The notes: generated by a model not told the origin, from the letters alone. DNA of 64,000 nucleotides from Strongylocentrotus purpuratus (GCF_000002235.5 NW_022145601.1:4895563-4959562), one strand, 5' to 3'; positions 37,340 through 50,896 are shown, counted from the first letter of the stretch. Program-made: numbers and translations.

Positions 37340-37504
37340 ATTGAGAAGCTAACGCACAATACGGCAGATCTGGGTTCTACTTCATCCTCTCATTACGCGA
37401 GAGGTCTCTGCTCTATGCCAAATCTTCGATCACTGGATCTGGAAGATGTGGGGCTGAGTGATGAGTTCTACTCAACGATGGCCTCTGAGGCATCAAAATC
37501 AAAG
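37340..37504 (+). CDS. LRR cassette exon 17, class A
   Basis: Protein identical to exon 10 (STSSS, T,N,T,D / D,E,D,G), with the same GTATAC donor. The only class A exon beyond 28.5 kb, stranded there by the segmental duplication. Confidence 0.85.
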
Positions 37505-39783
37505 GTATACTAAACATCATTTCTATTCAAAATGATTTTTGTTATGCAAATAATTTTGCATTTTGCAAATTCCACATAATTGTTACTGTTTGTTCATATA
37601 CAAATTTAAAAAATTACACATTTGCATTAGTTGAGAGTACTCTCATTTCAATATTATAAATAGTTTGGCTATGCTGAAAAGGGAACAAGACCAGTCAATA
37701 GAATGAACTTTGGTGTCATAATGATATAAAAGCATTTCAAAGCGTGTTTTAAAAGCACTTATATTACAAATATTATTTCGCATTCTATATTGAACAATTA
37801 TTTAAATGTTGTCAATAGTCGCAGGAAATTCATTTTACATGTGCATTGTAAAAGGAAGGATATAACATTTTATTTTGGTTCAACAGACACGGTCTCTTTT
37901 TTCCAAATATCTATTATTGATGGCATTTGTTTGTCTTTCTTCATCTCGTCTTTCTTTTCACCTACCACACCACGTGCCCTTTGAGCCTTTTTCTCTCCAT
38001 CTCTCTTTGTCTCTCAGTATGTCTCTGTCTATGACCCGGTCTCTCTCTCTCTTTCTTTCTCTCTCTCTCGCTGTCTTTTTTCACAACTATTTATGATTGA
38101 TGACAATTGTTTTTCTTTCTTCATCTCGTATTTCTTTGCTCTAATCACACCCATTTCCCTCGTTTTTTCTCTATATATATCTATATGTCACTGTCTCCCT
38201 CCTCTCTCTCTCTCTCTCTCTTTCATTCTCTCCCTTCTGTTTTCCTTGCTTTAAAAGTCTATACAGTAGAGGTTCATGATGTCACATTAATGACAGTACA
38301 AATATTATATAATATAATATAGTACAAATATAAATTCTTCTTTTTTTATCTGATTTTGTTTATTTAAGTTAATCTTTATTGACGTTTTTACAATAGGGAA
38401 AGAAGATTATTCTTGCACTTCACACACTATAGGACGCAGGAAATTTACCTCTCGGGATGGGGAGAAATGTTCCCTTGACGCTATTTATTTCTGCCAGCAA
38501 ACCCCTACAGTTTTACAATTCTCTTGCCGCAGTTGTCGATACGTATACATGTACACACGCTCAGTGGCGTAATGAGCAAAACATTTTGTGGGAGCCAAAC
38601 CAGAAAGGGCTCAGGTGTCAATCCGTTCGGTGGCGGGGAGGGAGGGGGGGTGCATCCGCCCTTTCCTGAAATAATAAGTTTATGCAGATTTTCTATTTGA
38701 TAAACATTTCACAGTATAGCAACTCCGTGGGTCAATTACATATTATATTTTCAAAATGCCTTCAAAATTTCACGCTATGAACTACAGATAATTAGATCTG
38801 GACTTAATATGCAATTTTTTCCCTTTCTATTCATATTGGATAGGCAGCGTTACATATCAAAACTTCCTGTGGATATTCCTCGTAGTCTACACGGAATCGC
38901 TACATCTTTTGGCAGTAATTTTTCACTCATCTTCCCTCAGTTTGGAAAGAAAATGATGATATTGTATAAGCCTACAATAAAGGTGGGGTATGAGAGGAGT
39001 TCCCCTTATCTTTTAAGGAAATGTTTGTAATTGAAAACAAAGCCTCGCAATCAGAAGACACAGGGGAGGAGAGTTACTATGAAAATTCAGCCATTTAAAT
39101 GTTTCAGAAAGCACTTTCTAGGTCCCCTGTACTTAGCTGGCCGGGCAGCTGCAATGTTTTGCCGAATATATATTACTAATCAATATATTCATAGGGGGGG
39201 GGGGCGACAACAAAAAAGGACACTTTCTGGGGCGAACAGGGCATATACAAAAGGAAATCTCAAATAATGAGGGATAATTATTTGTTTCTCTCTTAACATG
39301 CATGGTCCAATAAGGTACTGTCTAAGCATCGTTTTACTTTGCAGTTCAATGTGATAGTTAATTGAATATTCATTTGCATGGAAGCAAAGTTTCAAAATTT
39401 GAGAGGTCGCAGTACGAAAAATTACAGCTTATAAAGAAGAAAAACAAAACAATCCTGATGGGATTTTAAACATGATCTAATCCTGAAAGACTGAAATTTT
39501 TTTTGATAATTAACATAATATTATATCAACTATAAATGCGAGCGAGCGAAGCCACAAGCTTGGGGGGAGGGGTGAGAGATTGAAGAAAAGACGCTTCAAA
39601 ATTAGGGGCATATTTCATGGAGAAAATCTAATCTTGATGGAGTACGCCATGGATGAAATCATTTCTTCACAGTATACGAGTTAGAAAAGAAAAAATGTTA
39701 GCAAAAAAAAAAGAGAACTTTTAAGATAAGAGAAAGGAAAATAAAGAAAGGTAAAAAACAAAATGGTTTACAAAAACAAGAAA

Positions 39784-40050
39784 AAATGGCTCAATCTGTA
39801 AAGCGTCTGCCTGTCGAACCAAAGATCCCAGGTTCGAATCCCACCCAGGCGGATGACTAAAGCCTGCGTTGTGTGTTAACGTGCCCCTCCCCTTGTTCAT
39901 AGACGCAGGCTTTCTTAAGTGGAAAACACAACGTCCTTCGTATAGGACGTTAAATGGAGGCCCCGTGTAGAGAAGAGTCACTACCTTTGAACGTTAAAAA
40001 CCCACTGCACTATTCGTATAAGAGTAGGGGGAAGCCCCAGTGTAGTTGTC
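39784..40050 (+). mobile_element. tRNA-derived SINE (copy 2)
   Basis: Duplicate of the SINE at 30818, with an identical B box GGTTCGAATCC. It was carried by the segmental duplication rather than by a second transposition, because both flanks match. Confidence 0.75.
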
Positions 40051-40061
40051 CACATGCACAC

Positions 40062-40388
40062 ACCCCAGCGGGAGCGTACGCAGGGGGTGGTTTTGGGGGT
40101 TGAACCCCCCCCCCCTCAAATATTTTTGTTTGTGTGTGTTTTTGAGGAACCCCCCCCCCCCTCATTTTTGTTTTAAATTTAAAATAAATCCAAAAAAAAA
40201 AAAAATTGTGCAAATGGGTGACCAAAAATAGGTGACCTTACCCCCCCCCCCCCCCCCCCCCAACGGAACGAAATACCGATCGGCCAAATTTTCGGGAAAA
40301 AAGGTTACCTAACTGCCAAGGGGGGTGTTTGGACACCCAAAACACCCCACCCCCCCCCCCCCCCCCCCGGCGTCCCTCGATACGCCCT
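40062..40388. repeat. C-run-rich dispersed repeat (copy 2)
   Basis: Counterpart of 31084-31405. Two of the C runs are longer here (up to about 20). Confidence 0.6.
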
Positions 40389-40710
40389 GGTATCAATATC
40401 AAAGAAAGTTGAAGGGGTTAACTAACAATAATACATTCCGGCCCCTCGCCGAAATTAGAACACTTTGTAAGTTACTGCGTAACAAATTTGCATCATATCG
40501 ACCCCCTTTAATAGTATACCTTATTTAAGTTTTTAAATTTTGAACTTTGCATTAAGGACTTTTTGGGCCACACAGATAATTAATCAAAGTCTGACCTCAA
40601 TGTTCTCTCCACCCTCATGACGATAGTCAGTGTTAATTAAACCAAGTAGAGAATTATTTATTATCAAGTAGAGTAAAAACAGACATTTTGGGAATTTGCG
40701 GCCGGTGTCC

Positions 40711-40881
40711 GGCCGGCTGCCGTAAAGTTCCTACGGGCACCAAGACAGTTTTTAAGCCGTACGGGAGCCGTGGTGCTGAGTTGACTGCTCCCAACTCTCC
40801 CGGTATTTTTATCTGACCGTTAGGCCGTAGAAGGCCATTAAAGGGGCCGGAAGGGCACCTCACGGGTCCCGTGCGGGCTCC
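40711..40881. repeat. GC-rich island element, copy c
   Basis: Counterpart of 31722-31885, but retaining the left segment GGCTGCCGTAAAGTTCC that copy a has lost. It therefore preserves the older form. Confidence 0.6.
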
Positions 40882-41374
40882 ACAATAGAATGAACTTTGG
40901 TGTCATAATGAAATAAAAGCATATGTTTTAAAAAGCGTGTTTTGAGTGTGTTTTAAAAGCACGTATTCAAAAAAATAGTATTTCGCATTGTATATTAAAA
41001 ATCATTTGAATTTTGTCAATAGTCGCAGGAAATCCATTCTACAAGTACATGGTAAAGACACAGATATAACGCTTTTATTTTGCTTGAACTGACACAGTCT
41101 CTCTTTTCCAACTATTTATAATAGATGACAATTGTTTTTCGTCTCGTCTTTTTTTGCTCGAACCACACCCATTTCCCTCGGGTTATTTCTCTCTATACCT
41201 CTGTCTCTTTCCAGGTCTCTCTCTCTCTCTTACCTTTCTTTTTTCCTTGCTTTAAAAGTCTAAGTAGAGGTTCATGATGTAACATTAATGAAATTAAGAC
41301 TATTTTAATTAGAAATGTGGTCTTTACTTGATAATACTATTCACTCTATTCAACCTGTCCTATCACATCACCAG

Positions 41375-41539
41375 ATTGAGGAGCTAAAGCACACGAACGC
41401 AGATCTGGGTTCTGCTGCATCCTCTCATTACGCGAGAGGTCTCTGCTCCATGCCAAATCTTCGATCACTGTATCTGACCAGAGTGAAGCTGAGTGATGAG
41501 TTCTACTCAACGATGGCCTCTGAGGCATCAAAATCAAAG
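41375..41539 (+). CDS. LRR cassette exon 18, class B
   Basis: Counterpart of exon 11; signature K,T,N,D / Y,T,R,K. Donor GTTAAC. Confidence 0.85.
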
Positions 41540-42349
41540 GTTAACCAAACATGATTCCTATTCAAAACGATTCTTGTTTTGCAAATAATTTTACATTCTT
41601 TAAATTCCACATATGAGGTAACTGTTTTTTCATATTAAAAAAAGATAAATTACACATTTTCATTAGTTACGAGGACTCTCATATCAATATTATAAATAGT
41701 TTGGCTATGCTGACAAGGAAAAAGGACTTGTAAATAACATGAATTTTGGTGTCATAATGATATAAAAGCATATCAAAATGTGTTTTAAAACCACGTATTC
41801 GACAAATACTATGTCGCATTCTATATTGAAAAATTATTTGAATTTCGTCAATAGTCGCAGGAAATTTATTCTACATGTGCATGGTAAAGAGACTAATACA
41901 ACACTTTTAATTTGCTTCATGAGACACTGTCTCTCTTACAACTATTTATAATTATTGACAATTCTTTTTTTTTTCGTCTCGTCTTTGTTTGCTCTAACCA
42001 CACTCATTTCCTTTGGGTTATTTCTCTCTATATATTTTGTGTCTCTGTCTCTTTCCATCTCTCTCTCTCTCCTTTCTTTTGTCCTTGCTTTAGTAGTCTA
42101 AGTGAAGTTTCATAATTTTGATATTAATGAGAGTAAGAATATTTTAATTACAAATGTGGTCTTTACTTGATAATGTCTCTGTCTCTTTCCATCTCTCTCT
42201 CTCTCTCCTTTCTTTTGTCCTCGCTTTAGTAGTCTAAGTGGAGTTTCATAATTTTGATATTAATGAGAGTAAGAATATTTTAATTACAAATGTGGTCTTT
42301 ACTTGATAATACTTTTCACTCTTTTCAACCTGTCCTGTCACATCACCAG

Positions 42350-42514
42350 ATTAAGAAGCTAGATCACAGTAACGCAAATCTGGGTTCCGCTGCATCCTCT
42401 CATTACGCGAGAGGTCTCTGCTCCATGCCAAATCTTCGATCACTGTATCTGTCCAGAGTGAAGCTGAGTGATGAGTTCTACTCAACGATGGCCTCTGAGT
42501 CATCAAAATCAAAG
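42350..42514 (+). CDS. LRR cassette exon 19, class C
   Basis: Counterpart of exon 12; signature D,S,N,N / Y,S,R,K with Lys2 and Ser51. Donor GTATAC. Confidence 0.85.
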
Positions 42515-42542
42515 GTATACCAAACATGATTTCTATTTAATA

Positions 42543-42712
42543 GGAGCTGCCGTAAAGTTCCTACGGGCATCAAGACAGTTTTTTAAACCGTACGGGAGCC
42601 GTGGTGCTGAGTTGACTGCTCCCAACTCTACCGGTATTTTGATCTGACCGATAGGCCGTAGGAGGCCATTAAAGGGGCCGTAAGGGCACCTCACGGGTCC
42701 CGTGCGGGCTCC
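42543..42712. repeat. GC-rich island element, copy d
   Basis: Counterpart of 33552-33721, 28 bp after the exon 19 donor. Confidence 0.65.
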
Positions 42713-43208
42713 ACAATAGAATGAACTTTGGTGTCATAATGATATAAAAGCATATGTTTTAAAAAGCATGTTTTGAGTGTGTTTTAAAAGCACGTATTCA
42801 AAAAAATAGTATTTCGCATTGTTTATTAAAAATCATTTGAATTTTGTCAATAGTCGCAGGAAATCCATTCTACATGTACATGGTAAAGACACAGATATAA
42901 CGCTTTTATTTTGCTTGAACAGACACAGTCTCTCTTTTCCAACTATTTATAATAGATGACAATTGTTTTTCGTCTCGTCTTTTTTTGCTCGAACCACACC
43001 TATTTCCCTCGGGTTATTTCTCTCTATACCTCTGTCTCTTTCCAGGTCTCTCTCTCTCTCACTCTTACCTTTCTTTTTTCCTTGCTTTAAAAGTCTAAGT
43101 AGAGGTTCATGATGTACATTAATGACATTAAGACTATTTTAATTAGAAATGTGGTCTTTACTTGATAATACTATTCACTCAATTCAACCTGTCCTATCAC
43201 ATCACCAG

Positions 43209-43373
43209 ATTGAGGAGCTAAAGCACACGAACGCAGATCTGGGTTCTGCTGCATCCTCTCATTACGCGAGAGGTCTCTGCTCCATGCCAAATCTTCGATC
43301 ACTGTATCTGACCAGAGTGAAGCTGAGTGATGAGTTCTACTCAACGATGGCCTCTGAGGCATCAAAATCAAAG
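43209..43373 (+). CDS. LRR cassette exon 20, class B
   Basis: Counterpart of exon 13; signature K,T,N,D / Y,T,R,K. Confidence 0.85.
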
Positions 43374-44043
43374 GTTAACCAAACATGATTCCTATTCAAA
43401 ACGATTTTTGTTTTGCAAATAATTTTACATTCTTTAAATTCCACATATGAGGTAACTGTTTTTTATATTAAAAAAAGAGAAATTACACATTTCCATTAGT
43501 TACAGTCAAGGACTCTCATATAAATATTATGAATAGTTTGGCTATGCTGACAAGGAAAAAGGAATTGTAAATAAAATGAACCTAGGTGTCATAATGATAT
43601 AAAAGCATATCAAAATGTGTTTTAAAACCACGTATTATACAAATACTATGTCACATTCTATATTGAAAAATCATTTGAATTTCGTCAATAGTCGCAGGAA
43701 ATCCATTCTACATGTACATGGTAAAGACACAGATATAACGCTTTTATTTTGCTTGAACAGACACAGTCTCTCTTTTCCAACTATTTATAATAGATGACAA
43801 TTGTTTTTCGTCTCGTCTTTTTTTGCTCGAACCACACCTATTTCCCTCGGGTTATTTCTCTCTATACCTCTGTCTCTTTCCAGGTCTCTCTCTCTCTCTT
43901 ACCTTTCTTTTTTCCTTGCTTTAAAAGTCTAAGTAGAGGTTCATGATGTAACATTAATGACATTAAGACTATTTTAATTAGAAATGTGGTCTTTACTTGA
44001 TAATACTATTCACTCTATTCAACTTGTCCTATTACATCACCAG

Positions 44044-44208
44044 ATTGAGGAGCTAAAGCACACGAACGAAGATCTGGGTTCTGCTGCATCCTCTCATTAC
44101 GCGAAAGGTCTCTGCTCCATGCCAAATCTTCGATCACTGTATCTGACCAGAGTGAAGCTGAGTGATGAGTTCTACTCAACGATGGCCTCTGAGGCATCAA
44201 AATCAAAG
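44044..44208 (+). CDS. LRR cassette exon 21, class B variant
   Basis: Counterpart of exon 15; signature K,T,N,E / Y,T,R,K with Lys21. It directly follows exon 20, since the exon 14 counterpart is missing. Confidence 0.85.
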
Positions 44209-44876
44209 GTTAACCAAACATGATTCCTATTCAAAACGATTTTTGTTTTGCAAATAATTTTCATTCTTTAAATTCCACATATGAGGTAACTGTTTTTTCA
44301 TATAAAAAAAAGAGAAATTACACATTTCCATTAGTTACAGTCAAGGACTCTCATATCAATATTATGAATAGTTTGGCTATGCTGACAAGGAAAAAGGAAT
44401 TGTAAATAAAATGAACCTTGGTGTCATAATGATATAAAAGCATATCAAAATGTGTTTTAAAACCACGTATTATACAAATACTATGTCACATTCTATATTG
44501 AAAAATCATTTGAATTTTGTCAATAGTCGCAGGAAATCCATTATACATGTACATGGTAAAGACACAGATATAACGCTTTTATTTTGCTTGAACAGACACA
44601 GTCTCTCTTTTCCAACTATTTATAATAGATGACAATTGTTTTTCGTCTCGTCTTTTTTTGCTCGAACCACACCTATTTCCCTCGGGTTATTTCTCTCTAT
44701 ACCTCTGTCTCTTTCCAGGTCTCTCTCTCTCTTACCTTTCTTTTTTCCTTGCTTTAAAAGTCTAAGTAGAGGTTCATGATGTAACATTAATGACATTAAG
44801 ACTATTTTAATTAGAAATGTGGTCTTTACTTGATAATACTATTCACTCTATTCAACCTGTCCTATCACATCACCAG

Positions 44877-45041
44877 ATTGAAGAGCTAAAGCACACGGAC
44901 GCAGATCTGGGTTCTTCTGCATCCTCTCATTACGCGAGAGGTCTCTGCTCCATGCCAAATATTCGATCACTGTATCTGACCAGAGTGAAGCTAAGTGATG
45001 AGTTCTACTCAACGATGGCCTCTGAGGCATCAAAATCAAAG
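44877..45041 (+). CDS. LRR cassette exon 22, class B variant
   Basis: Counterpart of exon 16; signature K,T,D,D / Y,T,R,K with Ile29 and a private Ala14-to-Ser change (GSSASS). Confidence 0.85.
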
Positions 45042-45713
45042 GTTAACCAAACATGATTCCTATTCAAAACGATTTTTGTTTTGCAAATAATTTTACATTC
45101 TTTAAATTCCACATATGAGGTAACTGTTTTTTCATTAAAAAAAAGAGAAATTACACATTTCCATTAGTTACAGTCCAGGACTCTCATATCAATATTATGA
45201 ATAGTTTGGCTATGCTGACAAGGAAAAAGGAATTGTAAATAAAATGAACCTTGGTGTCATAATGATATAAAAGCATATCAAAATGTGTTTTAAAACCACG
45301 TATTATACAAATACTATGTCACATTCTATATTGAAAAATCATTTGAATTTCGTCAATAGTCGCAGGAAATCCATTCTACATGTACATGGTAAAGACACAG
45401 ATATAACCCTTTTATTTTGCTTGAACAGACACAGTCTCTCTTTTCCAACTATTTATAATAGATGACAATTGTTTTTCGTCTCGTCTTTTTTTGCTCGAAC
45501 CACACCTATTTCCCTCGGGTTATTTCTCTCTATACCTCTGTCTCTTTCCAGGTCTCTCTCTCTCTCTCTTACCTTTTTTTTTTCCTTGCTTTAAAAGTCT
45601 AAGTAGAGGTTCATGATGTAACATTAATGACATTAAGACTATTTTAATTAGAAATGTGGTCTTTACTTGATAATACTATTCACTCTATTCAACCTGTCCT
45701 ATCACATCACCAG

Positions 45714-45878
45714 ATTGAGGAGCTAAAGCACACGAACGCAGATCTGGGTTCTGCTGCATCCTCTCATTACGCGAGAGGTCTCTGCTCCATGCCAAATCTT
45801 CGATCACTGTATCTGACCAGAGTGAAGCTAAGTGATGAGTTCTACTCAACGATGGCCTCTGAGGCATCAAAATCAAAG
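45714..45878 (+). CDS. LRR cassette exon 23, class B
   Basis: Signature K,T,N,D / Y,T,R,K. First half of the 1671-bp dimer repeated at 47385. Confidence 0.85.
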
Positions 45879-46548
45879 GTTAACCAAACATGATTCCTAT
45901 TCAAAACGATTTTTGTTTTGCAAATAATTTTACATTCTTTAAATTCCACATATGAGGTAACTGTTTTTTCATTAAAAAAAAGAGAAATTACACATTTCCA
46001 TTAGTTACAGTCAAGGACTCTCATATCAATATTATGAATAGTTTGGCTATGCTGACAAGGAAAAAGGAATTGTAAATAAAATGAACCTTGGTGTCATAAT
46101 GATATAAAAGCATATCAAAATGTGTTTTAAAACCACGTATTATACAAATACTATGTCACATTCTATATTGAAAAATCATTTGAATTTCGTCAATAGTCGC
46201 AGGAAATCCATTCTACATGTACATGGTAAAGACACAGATATAACCCTTTTATTTTGCTTGAACAGACACAGTCTCTCTTTTCCAACTATTTATAATAGAT
46301 GACAATTGTTTTTCGTCTCGTCTTTTTTTGCTCGAACCACACCTATTTCCCTCGGGTTATTTCTCTCTATACCTCTGTCTCTTTCCAGGTCTCTCTCTCT
46401 CTCTTACCTTTCTTTTTTCCTTGCTTTAAAAGTCTAAGTAGAGGTTCATGATGTAACATTAATGACATTAAGACTATTTTAATTAGAAATGTGGTCTTTA
46501 CTTGATAATACTATTCACTCTATTCAACCTGTCCTATCACATCACCAG

Positions 46549-46713
46549 ATTGAAGAGCTAAAGCACACGGACGCAGATCTGGGTTCTGCTGCATCTTCTC
46601 ATTACGCGAGAGGTCTCTGCTCCATGCCAAATCTTCGATCACTGTATCTGACCAGAGTGAAGCTAAGTGATGAGTTCTACTCAACGATGGCCTCTGAGGC
46701 ATCAAAATCAAAG
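46549..46713 (+). CDS. LRR cassette exon 24, class B
   Basis: Signature K,T,D,D / Y,T,R,K. A silent TCC-to-TCT change in the SS codons is shared only with 48220. Second half of the dimer. Confidence 0.85.
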
Positions 46714-47384
46714 GTTAACCAAACATGATTCCTATTCAAAACGATTTTTGTTTTGCAAATAATTTTACATTCTTTAAATTCCACATATGAGGTAACTGTT
46801 TTTTCATTAAAAAAAAGAGAAATTACACATTTCATTAGTTACAGTCAAGGACTCTCATATCAATATTATGAATAGTTTGGCTATGCTGACAAGGAAAAAG
46901 GAATTGTAAATAAAATGAACCTTGGTGTCATAATGATATAAAAGCATATCAAAATGTGTTTTAAAACCACGTATTATACAAATACTATGTCACATTCTAT
47001 ATTGAAAAATCATTTGAATTTCGTCAATAGTCGCAGGAAATCCATTCTACATGTACATGGTAAAGACACAGATATAACCCTTTTATTTTGCTTGAACAGA
47101 CACAGTCTCTCTTTTCCAACTATTTATAATAGATGACAATTGTTTTTCGTCTCGTCTTTTTTTGCTCGAACCACACCTATTTCCCTCGGGTTATTTCTCT
47201 CTATACCTCTGTCTCTTTCCAGGTCTCTCTCTCTCTCTCTTACCTTTTTTTTTTCCTTGCTTTAAAAGTCTAAGTAGAGGTTCATGATGTAACATTAATG
47301 ACATTAAGACTATTTTAATTAGAAATGTGGTCTTTACTTGATAATACTATTCACTCTATTCAACCTGTCCTATCACATCACCAG

Positions 47385-47549
47385 ATTGAGGAGCTAAAGC
47401 ACACGAACGCAGATCTGGGTTCTGCTGCATCCTCTCATTACGCGAGAGGTCTCTGCTCCATGCCAAATCTTCGATCACTGTATCTGACCAGAGTGAAGCT
47501 AAGTGATGAGTTCTACTCAACGATGGCCTCTGAGGCATCAAAATCAAAG
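47385..47549 (+). CDS. LRR cassette exon 25, class B
   Basis: Signature K,T,N,D / Y,T,R,K; copy of exon 23 at 1671 bp distance. Confidence 0.85.
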
Positions 47550-48219
47550 GTTAACCAAACATGATTCCTATTCAAAACGATTTTTGTTTTGCAAATAATT
47601 TTACATTCTTTAAATTCCACATATGAGGTAACTGTTTTTTCATTAAAAAAAAGAGAAATTACACATTTCCATTAGTTACAGTCAAGGACTCTCATATCAA
47701 TATTATGAATAGTTTGGCTATGCTGACAAGGAAAAAGGAATTGTAAATAAAATGAACCTTGGTGTCATAATGATATAAAAGCATATCAAAATGTGTTTTA
47801 AAACCACGTATTATACAAATACTATGTCACATTCTATATTGAAAAATCATTTGAATTTCGTCAATAGTCGCAGGAAATCCATTCTACATGTACATGGTAA
47901 AGACACAGATATAACCCTTTTATTTTGCTTGAACAGACACAGTCTCTCTTTTCCAACTATTTATAATAGATGACAATTGTTTTTCGTCTCGTCTTTTTTT
48001 GCTCGAACCACACCTATTTCCCTCGGGTTATTTCTCTCTATACCTCTGTCTCTTTCCAGGTCTCTCTCTCTCTCTTACCTTTCTTTTTTCCTTGCTTTAA
48101 AAGTCTAAGTAGAGGTTCATGATGTAACATTAATGACATTAAGACTATTTTAATTAGAAATGTGGTCTTTACTTGATAATACTATTCACTCTATTCAACC
48201 TGTCCTATCACATCACCAG

Positions 48220-48384
48220 ATTGAAGAGCTAAAGCACACGGACGCAGATCTGGGTTCTGCTGCATCTTCTCATTACGCGAGAGGTCTCTGCTCCATGCCA
48301 AATCTTCGATCACTGTATCTGACCAGAGTGAAGCTAAGTGATGAGTTCTACTCAACGATGGCCTCTGAGGCATCAAAATCAAAG
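48220..48384 (+). CDS. LRR cassette exon 26, class B
   Basis: Signature K,T,D,D / Y,T,R,K; copy of exon 24 at 1671 bp distance, including the silent TCT and the one-base intron deletion CATTTCATTAG. Its downstream intron has AAAGCAAATC, which recurs only at about 52810. Confidence 0.85.
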
Positions 48385-49053
48385 GTTAACCAAACATGAT
48401 TCCTATTCAAAACGATTTTTGTTTTGCAAATAATTTTACATTCTTTAAATTCCACATATGAGGTAACTGTTTTTTCATTAAAAAAAAGAGAAATTACACA
48501 TTTCATTAGTTACAGTCAAGGACTCTCATATCAATATTATGAATAGTTTGGCTATGCTGACAAGGAAAAAGGAATTGTAAATAAAATGAACCTTGGTGTC
48601 AAAATGATATAAAAGCAAATCAAAATGTGTTTTAAAACCACGTATTATACAAATACTATGTCACATTCTATATTGAAAAATCATTTGAATTTTGTCAATA
48701 GTCGCAGGAAATCCATTCTACATGTACATGGTAAAGACACAGATATAACGCTTTTATTTTGCTTGAACAGACACAGTCTCTCTTTTCCAACTATTTATAA
48801 TAGATGACAATTGTTTTTCGTCTCGTCTTTTTTTGCTCGAACCACACCTATTTCCCTCGGGTTATTTCTCTCTATACCTCTGTCTCTTTCCAGGTCTCTC
48901 TCTCTCTCTTACCTTTCTTTTTCCCTTGCTTTAAAAGTCTAAGTAGAGGTTCATGATGTAACATTAATGACATTAAGACTATTTTAATTAGAAATGTGGT
49001 CTTTACTTGATAATACTATTCACTCTATTCAACCTGTCCTATCACATCACCAG

Positions 49054-49218
49054 TTTGAGGAGCTAAAGCACACGGACGCAGATCTGGGTTCTGCTGCATC
49101 CTCTCATTACGCGAGAGGTCTCTGCTCCATGCCAAATCTTCGATCACTGTATCTGACCAGAGTGAAGCTAAGTGATGAGTTCTACTCAACGATGGCCTCT
49201 GAGGCATCAAAATCAAAG
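49054..49218 (+). CDS. LRR cassette exon 27, class B variant
   Basis: Signature K,T,D,D / Y,T,R,K. Framework residue 1 is Phe instead of Ile (CAGTTTGAG), a private change at a buried position. Confidence 0.85.
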
Positions 49219-49890
49219 GTTAACCAAACATGATTCCTATTCAAAACGATTTTTGTTTTGCAAATAATTTTACATTCTTTAAATTCCACATATGAGGTAA
49301 CTGTTTTTTCATTAAAAAAAAGAGAAATTACACATTTCCATTAGTTACAGTCCAGGACTCTCATATCAATATTATGAATAGTTTGGCTATGCTGACAAGG
49401 AAAAAGGAATTGTAAATAAAATGAACCTTGGTGTCATAATGATATAAAAGCATATCAAAATGTGTTTTAAAACCACGTATTATACAAATACTATGTCACA
49501 TTCTATATTGAAAAATCATTTGAATTTCGTCAATAGTCGCAGGAAATCCATTCTACATGTACATGGTAAAGACACAGATATAACCCTTTTATTTTGCTTG
49601 AACAGACACAGTCTCTCTTTTCCAACTATTTATAATAGATGACAATTGTTTTTCGTCTCGTCTTTTTTTGCTCGAACCACACCTATTTCCCTCGGGTTAT
49701 TTCTCTCTATACCTCTGTCTCTTTCCAGGTCTCTCTCTCTCTCTCTTACCTTTCTTTTTTCCTTGCTTTAAAAGTCTAAGTAGATGTTCATGATGTAACA
49801 TTAATGACATTAAGACTATTTTAATTAGAAATGTGGTCTTTACTTGATAATACTATTCACTCTATTCAACCTGTCCTATCACATCACCAG

Positions 49891-50055
49891 ATTGAAGAGC
49901 TAAAGCACACGGACGCAGATCTGGGTTCTGCTGCATCCTCTCATTACGCGAGAGGTCTCTGCTCCATGCCAAATCTTCGATCACTGTATCTGACCAGAGT
50001 GAAGCTAAGTGATGAGTTCTACTCAACGATGGCCTCTGAGGCATCAAAATCAAAG
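49891..50055 (+). CDS. LRR cassette exon 28, class B
   Basis: Signature K,T,D,D / Y,T,R,K. First of four consecutive cassettes with identical protein; the introns differ mainly in (TC)n length. Confidence 0.85.
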
Positions 50056-50731
50056 GTTAACCAAACATGATTCCTATTCAAAACGATTTTTGTTTTGCAA
50101 ATAATTTTACATTCTTTAAATTCCACATATGAGGTAACTGTTTTTTCATTAAAAAAAAGAGAAATTACACATTTCCATTAGTTACAGTCAAGGACTCTCA
50201 TATCAATATTATGAATAGTTTGGCTATGCTGACAAGGAAAAAGGAATTGTAAATAAAATGAACCTTGGTGTCATAATGATATAAAAGCATATCAAAATGT
50301 GTTTTAAAACCACGTATTATACAAATACTATGTCACATTCTATATTGAAAAATCATTTGAATTTCGTCAATAGTCGCAGGAAATCCATTCTACATGTACA
50401 TGGTAAAGACACAGATATAACCCTTTTATTTTGCTTGAACAGACACAGTCTCTCTTTTCCAACTATTTATAATAGATGACAATTGTTTTTCGTCTCGTCT
50501 TTTTTTGCTCGAACCACACCTATTTCCCTCGGGTTATTTCTCTCTATACCTCTGTCTCTTTCCAGGTCTCTCTCTCTCTCTCTCTCTTACCTTTCTTTTT
50601 TCCTTGCTTTAAAAGTCTAAGTAGAGGTTCATGATGTAACATTAATGACATTAAGACTATTTTAATTAGAAATGTGGTCTTTACTTGATAATACTATTCA
50701 CTCTATTCAACCTGTCCTATCACATCACCAG

Positions 50732-50896
50732 ATTGAAGAGCTAAAGCACACGGACGCAGATCTGGGTTCTGCTGCATCCTCTCATTACGCGAGAGGTCTC
50801 TGCTCCATGCCAAATCTTCGATCACTGTATCTGACCAGAGTGAAGCTAAGTGATGAGTTCTACTCAACGATGGCCTCTGAGGCATCAAAATCAAAG
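50732..50896 (+). CDS. LRR cassette exon 29, class B
   Basis: Protein identical to exon 28; unit length 841 bp because the TC tract before it is longer. Confidence 0.85.

Larger units (their letters stand above)
37505..41374. other. Long intron inside the array (copy 2)
   Basis: Duplicate of 28534-32378 with the same order of parts. Indels affect the G, C, A and TC runs. A 14-base poly-purine stretch near 39496 reads as T-rich here (AAATTTTTTTTG), while copy 1 has AAAATAAATTTG. Confidence 0.7.
37121..45270. repeat. Segmental tandem duplication, copy 2
   Basis: Repeats 28150-37120 without one 835-bp cassette. The left junction lies between 37090 and 37147: before it the intron has the class B bases (ATGAACC), and after it the class A bases (TATTCTACAAATACTATGTCG). 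That is the footprint of unequal crossing over between aligned cassette introns. Confidence 0.9.
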
